A stretch of DNA of 64,000 nucleotides. It comes from Enoplosus armatus. Lineage: Eukaryota > Chordata > Actinopteri > Centrarchiformes > Enoplosidae. The position numbers were made by a program, and so were the translations under genes. The notes under the pieces are model-generated. The model saw only the letters and a list, made by a program, of their open reading frames with translations. It was not told the origin of the DNA and did no database searches. Each line of letters starts with the position of its first letter. Position 1 is the first letter of the stretch. This document shows, piece after piece, positions 59,601 through 64,000 of this stretch. Where the stretch lies: the NCBI RefSeq assembly GCF_043641665.1, contig NC_092189.1:15468833-15532832 (forward strand), read 5' to 3'.

Positions 59601-62600
59601 ATGTAAATGAGTGAGAGACTACAGATGAGGCCAACTGACAAGCCTGCCCTAAAGACCGAGCTGAGCATGTGCTGGCTGTGACAGGAGTCCAAACACTGAC
59701 ATGATCATTGTGAAGTGCCCTCACTTCTAATGAACAGCGCTGCACAATTACAGGCAGCGGCGGCGCTCGGCACTCCATAATGACTAAACCAATGACCTGC
59801 CATTTGTTTAACAACATCTATTCGGCTGAGGATTGTAACCCCTGCCATCTCACCGTGTCAGTTTGAAGTGCCACGTCCTTGTCATCATCTGTCAGATCAC
59901 CGCTGCTCCGACAGGCATGTGTACGCAGGCAACCAAAACAAACATTTTAAAGCTACACAGCCTGATACAGATCTCTCACTTATTTGTGAGTAACATATCA
60001 CTGCCGTGTCTTTGTGATAAACAAAACAAAGAAAAAAAAGCTGAATGTCACTGTTTTGATGTTTGTCAAAGTCAAACTGTCACAACATGTGCTTTTTCAG
60101 GGTTAGCCGGAGGCGATTATCTCAAAGGAGACAATTAAGTTACTTCATAGGTGAAAGCAATTTATATCTGGAATTCATGATAATGTGTCTGCATGTACAA
60201 GCGAGTGTGTACGAGAGAGAGGGAGGAGAGTGTGTATGTAAAGTAGTGTGGTTTTCTGTGTGTGTCTACCTTGGTTGCGTCTATGTGGTCCTGCAGAGAG
60301 TCGATGAAGAGGTCTCCCACAGGCTCCCAGGCGTCCCTCACCCCCTCTGCCTGCTCCAGGGCCACTGCCAGCTCCTCCATCGCTGCCTGGATCTGGAGTA
60401 GACGCTCTAATGTCCTCTCCATGTGTCTGGGGGTTTTGTTAAAAATATAATTGCTCAACTGCGCCATTAAAATTTGGAGCTAATGCGAGCAATACCCAAA
60501 AAATCTATCAAAATCCACAGAGCGTACAGTCAAACACGTCATTCATTCAAATTTACAGACGGTTGTTTCAGCAGGGCTATGTGCAAATTATTTTATACAA
60601 TAATTTCAATCTAAATGCCTTTTCTTCGAAACACATTTTAATATTCTGAACAGTAAGCTCTGAATTTTCAATAAGAATAAAACTTGATAAATGTGTTTTC
60701 CTAATTGTTGCTGTAATGGATTATATTTGCCACATTGTGTAATCAGGTTATGGTAATTGTATTACGAGTAATGTATTGCTGCATCACCCTCCTATGCATC
60801 AACACACACACAGTCACACACAGTCTCATACACACACACAGTCACAGGGAGAAATAACACTCGACTTTATGGCTCTAAAGGTTACAGGCATATTGCTGTT
60901 GTATGGTCTTTTTTTGAATAATCTTTTTATTATTCATTCACATTTTCATTTGCATATAGCCAAATTATTTTAAAAACAAAAAAAGAGAGAGATTGTCAAC
61001 AGCACTGACATTTACAAAAAGCGAAAGTAAGAAACAAATATAACACAAACAATGAATAAATAAGAGCCAATTTTCACCCCTTGTCAGGCACCACAACATT
61101 TATATTCATGCAGGATTCAGTTCTTCACTCATGAGGGGAAAAAAAAGTATTAACTCCAAAATCTTTGGTTTTAGGTAACAAAGAAAAGCCAACTTGTTTT
61201 GCTTTTGGATTTCAAGAGCAAATGGACTGTAGAATTAATTTCCTTACTCCCCGATGACCTATAATTTTTAATTTAATAAGAAATAATCTCCAAAACTGGA
61301 ATTGAAAGGCTTTCAGAGGACAAAAAAAGAACTGATTTCTGACTGAAAGTAAACTTCTTAGTTAACTACTGACCTTGAAAACTTGCATCATCATTACTCT
61401 AAAAACTCTTTTCTATCCACCCTTTAATATTCAGCTAGGGCTTTTACAACTACTAGGCCCAATAATAAGAGGAGTGCAGAAACCTGCAGGTGGAATAAGT
61501 GTTCAGACACTTCATTTAAGTAAAATTATCAATACAAGAATGTGAAAATACTGTATTCAACATCCTACTTAAGTAAAAGTACCAGTACAAGAATGTAAAA
61601 ATACTCTGTTACAAGTAAGAGTCCTGCATTCAACATACTACTTAGAGACTTTGACCTCTTTGGGCCTCCATCAATTATTCAAATAACACCAACTTTAGAG
61701 GTGAAATGTCTTTTTGGTGGAACCGCTAACAACTTGAAAACATCTGAAAGAGACTCAAACTAGACATGGATTATTTTGTAAGCGTTAACAAACTGAAACG
61801 GTTGGGAACCACTGGTTAAATCATGTTTTTTTATTTCATGTAAAAGAATCATCTGTAAAGTAACTTGTAACTATAGCTGTCAGATAAATGTAGAGGAGTA
61901 GCAAGTACTATATTTCCCCCTGAAATATAGTGGACAAAAGAAAGTACCTGAGTAAATTTACTGTCCACCACTGCAGAACCCACACTATCTGTACAGGACA
62001 TGCTCGATGTAAAACAAGCATCTGACCTGTGGCGGTCCACACAGCGTGCCGTCAGCTTTTCCCACAGGTCACTGGCCACGTTCGCCTGCTTCCACACCGA
62101 GCGACTCACATTCAAGATCCGCCGACGTGGAGACACCTCTGCAGAGGGTGGGAGAGTTCATACAGTGCCACGCAGGGGTAAAAGGATAAAGGTGCAATGG
62201 AGGACATAAAAAAATAAAGCAGACAGAGACATAACAAGGTGGAGAGGAGAGCAAGGGGTTAGAAGTCAGACAACAAGAAGAGCAGCGATTGGAGAAGGAT
62301 GGTACACCAACTCTCCATGAAAGGAAAGAAAGAGAAAGGAAGAAGGCGAAACAAGATGGAGACACAGGGAGAACACAGTAAGGTAGATACAGTATTCCCC
62401 AGGTGAGCCTCCCGTGTTCAGAAACAAACATCACGAAGAGGACGTGTCGAGCTTGCTGTATTATTGATCTGGGCAGATGGTACTGTAGAGCTGCTGAGCT
62501 ACAGCTAATTGGCCCCGACCCGGATACTTTCCCTAAACTCAGTGTGGCATCAGAGGATGGATCACTGCTAATAACTACTAATGGAAGATTTCACCTGCAT

Positions 62601-62820
62601 GGGTCCCACCAAATGAACTCTGGGGCTTAGCCGAGCGAGGTTGTGAGTATGATATTTTGGCTGGCGCAGCAGTTGGCACCGAGTATGAAGAGAGCAGACC
62701 TTTTCCATCGGTCAGGGTCTCTTCTGGCTCCTGGAAGGGGTGCTGAGCCAGAAAGGCCTGGGCAGACTCCAACACTGAGTAGATGAACGGCCCGCGAGAC
62801 TTGACATCCTCCATGAACGC
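22819..62820 (-). CDS. drp2: Dystrophin-related protein 2 (5' part lies beyond the window)
   Basis: DRP2 is a short dystrophin-family scaffold at the plasma membrane; with periaxin and dystroglycan it organises Schwann-cell and neural membranes. Exons in gene order: 62595-62820, 62027-62138, 60270-60426, 58149-58295, 53502-53580, 51727-51787, 49321-49382, 48696-48770, 46891-47092, 43920-44005, 41761-41918, 39115-39281, 37732-37843, 36688-36824, 35189-35254, 29815-29880, 27231-27377, 25382-25634, 23479-23596, 23275-23361 and 22819-22838 (stop TAA 22821-22819). All phases join, giving 845 residues. DRP2 is chosen over dystrophin and utrophin because of [20 protein letters not shown], the short length, [20 protein letters not shown] and the absence of the 39-nt segment equivalent to dystrophin exon 71. 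From dystrophin exon 60 onward the lengths (147, 79, 61, 62, 75, 202, 86, 158, 167, 112, 137, 66, 66) match those I recall for dystrophin. N-terminal exons should lie past 64000. Confidence 0.96.
24893..25371 (-). mobile_element. Degenerate LINE reverse-transcriptase C-terminal fragment (drp2 intron)
   Basis: Read on the minus strand this intron sequence encodes LINE-like pieces: NLGVMFDS near 25371, then [20 protein letters not shown] near 25190-25260, and further on [13 protein letters not shown] and DLLIPYEPD. These are typical of the region after the RT domain of fish non-LTR elements, broken by stops and frameshifts. It shares the drp2 strand and starts about 10 nt past the donor of the exon ending at 25382. 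Confidence 0.8.
29712..29748. repeat. (AC)n microsatellite downstream of a 66-nt drp2 exon
   Basis: A slightly interrupted AC tract. On the drp2 strand it lies about 67 nt after the donor of the exon at 29815-29880. Confidence 0.95.
29898..29931. repeat. (AC)17 microsatellite just upstream of a 66-nt drp2 exon
   Basis: On the drp2 strand this is a (TG)n tract ending 16 nt before the acceptor AG of the exon at 29815-29880. Confidence 0.95.
30590..30690 (+). mobile_element. SINE 3'-half fragment
   Basis: The segment CAGTTGCTCCCACTGGTAAG through GGCCAGTGCCTTGCATGATT, followed by GTGTTTGTGTGTGAATTAGTGAGTGAAAGG, resembles the non-tRNA part of a common teleost SINE. No A or B box was seen in this copy. 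The call is from memory of the family. Confidence 0.5.
31904..31933. repeat. (GT)n microsatellite followed by GGGT repeats
   Basis: A short GT run is followed by GGTGGGTGGGTG, within a large drp2 intron. A GGA run also occurs at about 31648-31670. Confidence 0.85.
32147..32215. repeat. Poly(G)20 followed by (GA)n
   Basis: Twenty consecutive G residues (32147-32166), a short TACA spacer, then about 23 GA units. The plus strand is almost pure purine over about 70 bp, prone to quadruplex or triplex formation. Confidence 0.95.
32370..32397. repeat. (CA)n microsatellite
   Basis: A perfect CA run in a large drp2 intron, about 150 bp from the poly(G)-(GA)n tract. Confidence 0.95.
32601..32641. repeat. 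(AAGA)10 tetranucleotide microsatellite
   Basis: A perfect AAGA run. It is the third simple repeat within 500 bp in this drp2 intron. Confidence 0.95.
32885..33040 (-). mobile_element. Degenerate tRNA-derived SINE
   Basis: On the minus strand the segment has a B-box-like GTTCGATCCCTGG preceded by TGGTAATTGGGGCAGAC, an A-box-like stretch about 35 nt upstream. GCTCCCGATGG follows, as in the body of known fish SINEs. No target-site duplication was identified. Confidence 0.6.
35075..35093. repeat. Poly(G)19 tract
   Basis: An uninterrupted run of 19 G residues in a drp2 intron, about 100 bp downstream of the 35189-35254 exon on the gene strand (poly-C in the transcript). Confidence 0.95.
37045..37170. 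repeat. CTCTCTGT-rich simple repeat
   Basis: About 125 bp of (CT)n interrupted at intervals by CTGT, giving a higher-order pattern. On the drp2 strand it is purine-rich. Confidence 0.9.
37892..37930. repeat. (GT)n microsatellite, drp2 intron
   Basis: A GT run 48 bp upstream, on the gene strand, of the drp2 exon at 37732-37843, and directly adjoining the element at 37938-38200. Confidence 0.95.
37938..38200. mobile_element. Short inverted-repeat element with a GGTTA-rich core
   Basis: The left end ACTTGTATACCTATCTTTGT, continuing GAGGACC, is roughly the reverse complement of GGTCCTCACAAGTACAGAAA (38172-38191) and the bases that follow. The core holds irregular GGTTAAG/GGTTAGG units (38060-38160). 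This arrangement is familiar from spiny-rayed fish genomes and has no ORF. Confidence 0.65.
40440..40700. other. Repeat-free intron block, possible conserved non-coding element
   Basis: This stretch lacks recognisable repeats and carries an octamer ATTTGCAT (40555-40562) and several TAATTA-type cores. Its composition differs from the surrounding repeat-rich intron. Conservation is only suspected. Confidence 0.25.
42808..42893. repeat. Fragment of a GCTAACATGCT-type repeat
   Basis: CGTCAGCATGCGAACATGCT and AGCTAACATGCTG match the start of the longer repeat at 55985-56415, so this is probably a truncated copy. Confidence 0.5.
45092..45116. repeat. (AC)n microsatellite
   Basis: A perfect AC run in the drp2 intron between the exons at 46891-47092 and 43920-44005. 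Confidence 0.95.
46110..46495. repeat. Possible interspersed repeat
   Basis: The segment around 46370-46495 (ACGTCACTTGAGATAAAATG, GGAGCCACAAAAGGC) resembles a dispersed fish repeat I vaguely recall. There is no second copy in the window to confirm it. Confidence 0.3.
51205..51485. mobile_element. Retroelement 3' tail with (AAGAT)n repeats
   Basis: Tandem AAGAT units (51206-51227) lead into CCTTTATTAATCTCTCAGCG, GGGAAATGTGCATTGTTACA and GTGCAATG motifs. This matches the tail of a LINE/SINE family that is frequent in percomorph genomes. The distal part is AT-rich and decayed. Confidence 0.55.
52164..52194. repeat. (CA)n microsatellite
   Basis: A perfect CA run in the drp2 intron between the exons at 53502-53580 and 51727-51787. 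Confidence 0.95.
52277..52756. mobile_element. Decayed hAT-like element, copy 2
   Basis: It shares with the 12140-12663 element the motifs AAAGTAAAAGTACTCATTA, GCTGTCAGGTAAATGTA, AGTGCAATATTTCCCTCTGAA-type sequence and a terminal CAGTTACATTCCA. The terminal inverted repeats are eroded and no ORF was seen. Confidence 0.7.
53317..53344. repeat. (AC)n microsatellite
   Basis: A perfect AC run about 160 bp downstream, on the gene strand, of the drp2 exon at 53502-53580. Confidence 0.95.
53587..53619. repeat. (AC)16 abutting a drp2 splice acceptor
   Basis: On the drp2 strand this (TG)n tract ends four nt before the acceptor AG of the exon at 53502-53580. Confidence 0.97.
55985..56415. repeat. Interspersed repeat with GCTAACATGCTAAC motifs
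   Basis: It contains AGGCTAACATCAGCATGCT, GTGTTAGCATGCTAACATTT, CAAGTTTCATCCCAATCCAT and TGCTAGCATGGCTAAAGG. This structure is common in teleosts. It lies in the drp2 intron between the 58149-58295 and 53502-53580 exons and has no ORF. A fragment occurs at 42808-42893. Confidence 0.65.
59345..59562. repeat. AT-rich interspersed repeat, copy C
   Basis: It shares GAGGATTTGCTGCTTTTCT and TTTTGGTTTTGGACTGTTG with copies A, B and D, and ends in TTAGTCGCAGCCCTA. It lies in a drp2 intron. Confidence 0.65.
61487..61973. mobile_element. Decayed hAT-like element, copy 3
   Basis: Motifs AAGTAAAAGTACCAGTAC, AAAATACTCTGTTACAAGTA, GCTGTCAGATAAATGTAGAG and the right terminus GTCCACCACTG link it to the element at 12140-12663. 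It lies 54 nt beyond the drp2 exon at 62027-62138. Confidence 0.75.
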
Positions 62821-62974
62821 CTGCCGGGAGACAAACAGAGAGGGGAGAGTATGAAAGACATAAGCTGTTTCCAAAGTGCTGCTTCAGTCAGGAAGAATGC
62901 GTCCTGCAGGTGAAGCTGAACCTGAACCTACTCCCCAAACGAGATAGCCGACAGTAATGGTGCATTCAAGTGCT

Positions 62975-63210
62975 GAAACTATTAGCCAAACAACAGAAAA
63001 TTACAAGAAACAATTCTGATTACTGAATAACGATAAACTCATTCAATTAAATAGAATATCTTTGGGTTTTAAACTGTTGGTCGGACATTTGAAGACATGT
63101 CACGAACAATTTTCTGGCATTTTATGGACTAAACAATGAATCACTTACTCGGAAAAATAATCAAAAGATGAACGAAATGATAACGAAAACAATAGTTAGT
63201 TGCAGCAAAA
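62975..63210. repeat. AT-rich interspersed repeat, copy D
   Basis: It has a TTTGGGTTTTAAACTGTTGG motif and ends near AGTTAGTTGCAGC, like copies A to C. Confidence 0.55.
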
Positions 63211-63311
63211 GGAAAGTTTTTGTAAACTGAGCCAAATTCAATGATCCCCGAGTATTATGATGTTTCTGGCTAATAGTGTGTGGTAAATGGTTAATGGTAA
63301 ATACATTCTTC

Positions 63312-63378
63312 TATATTAGTCCCATCTCAGAATCTGTTATATTAGTCCCATCTCAGAATCTGTTATATTAGTCCCATC
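63312..63378. repeat. 26-bp minisatellite, about 2.6 units
   Basis: The unit TATATTAGTCCCATCTCAGA plus ATCTGT starts at 63312, 63338 and 63364 (the last partial). The first two copies are identical. Confidence 0.95.
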
Positions 63379-64000
63379 AGAGACTTTAATAGGCTACCAG
63401 ACAAACAGCAATGGCCAATTGATTTATATCCATTTAAATTGATTTAACAATTTTTTCTGTATTTGAATCAACAGTGTACAGGGAGCGAGTGTTAGAGATT
63501 ATAAAGCCCTCAGGCACACACATATTTTTTTTAGCCTGTATAAATAAACTGGCTTGGCTTTCATTTATCTGTAATTCCCAGTGATTCACAACGTGTCCAG
63601 GCTGTTAACAAGAACAAACAGCAGAGTTTATGTCCGACTTCCATTATTCACATCCTGCAGTGGCGTTTTCATTGGTCTACTTCAAGTGATGTATCACCTG
63701 TGACCGATGACCACCTGAGTGGAAATACTCGGCACATAAAATGGGGTGATATTTCCAGTCTTTGCGAGTTGACCAGGATCGCCTGTGCGCACCATTAAGC
63801 GACTGACCAGCTCACAGTAGGTTACGGGATGCTGACACGTGTTTTATCCTCCAAATTTGGGCTGAAGAAGACTGGATTTCCTAGTTGCATTTGGAGGAGC
63901 TTTGTCAGCCTGTTATCAGATAATCATTTTAGAAATGGAGACTTTGGAGGATCCTTTATTGTGACACAACAATACAAATTCAGAAGTGGGGGAAAAAAGC

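Larger units (their letters stand above)
58149..62820 (-). other. drp2: drp2 exons for the spectrin-like repeat region
   Basis: Four exons encode visible residues 1-214. The first (62595-62820) holds [20 protein letters not shown] and a Ser/Pro-rich linker. The next two (62027-62138, 60270-60426) encode [19 protein letters not shown] and [17 protein letters not shown]. The fourth (58149-58295) encodes [19 protein letters not shown]. These helices form the last spectrin-type repeats before the WW domain. Intervening introns are 1.6-2.0 kb. Confidence 0.93.
62821..64000. other. Upstream drp2 intron (no exon seen)
   Basis: No further drp2 exon was found up to the window edge, so the N-terminal coding exons and promoter lie beyond 64000. 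The stretch holds copy D of the AT-rich repeat (about 62975-63210) and a 26-bp minisatellite (63312-63378). Confidence 0.6.

Noticed and set aside
63312..63378. CRISPR-like repeat
   Set aside because: The units are directly adjacent without spacers and the genome is eukaryotic; it is a minisatellite.

Overview
This window is nuclear DNA from a bony fish, most likely a spiny-rayed (percomorph-type) teleost. The evidence is three vertebrate multi-exon genes with GT-AG introns, dense (CA)n/(GT)n microsatellites, and several families of short non-autonomous transposons and SINE/LINE remnants of kinds I know from such genomes. No bacterial, viral or CRISPR features were seen. I assembled the exon models by hand from splice sites, reading phase and family similarity; no alignment was run.

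Layout: (1) about 0.6-8.1 kb, plus strand: taf7, a TFIID subunit, in 11 visible coding exons; the start codon is not resolved. (2) 9.6-19.07 kb, plus strand: an aipl1-type photoreceptor co-chaperone gene in 8 coding exons. It has an unusual architecture: the FKBP-like domain is followed by a TPR block, an acidic linker, a second diverged TPR block and a charged tail, with a predicted length of about 743 residues. (3) 19.4-62.8 kb, minus strand: drp2 (dystrophin-related protein 2), with 21 coding exons found. They cover spectrin-like repeats, WW, EF-hand-like region, ZZ zinc finger, coiled coil and C-terminus; the N-terminal exons lie beyond position 64000. aipl1 and drp2 converge tail to tail, and their candidate poly(A) signals interdigitate.

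The genes belong to unrelated processes: transcription initiation, phototransduction enzyme folding, and a dystroglycan-linked membrane scaffold. Their neighbourhood is informative all the same. Human DRP2 and TAF7L are neighbours on Xq22, so the intron-rich taf7 here looks like the ancestral TAF7/TAF7L locus, with an aipl1-type gene lying between the pair.

The strongest candidate for something undescribed is the aipl1 intragenic duplication. Exons 5 and 7 are both 142 bp with the same phases, and a fused exon 6 joins the first C-terminal exon to a second copy of exon 4. Other points of interest are (TG)n tracts replacing polypyrimidine tracts at splice acceptors, an intronic stop plus AATAAA in aipl1, a LINE remnant about 10 nt from a drp2 splice donor, and several repeat families.
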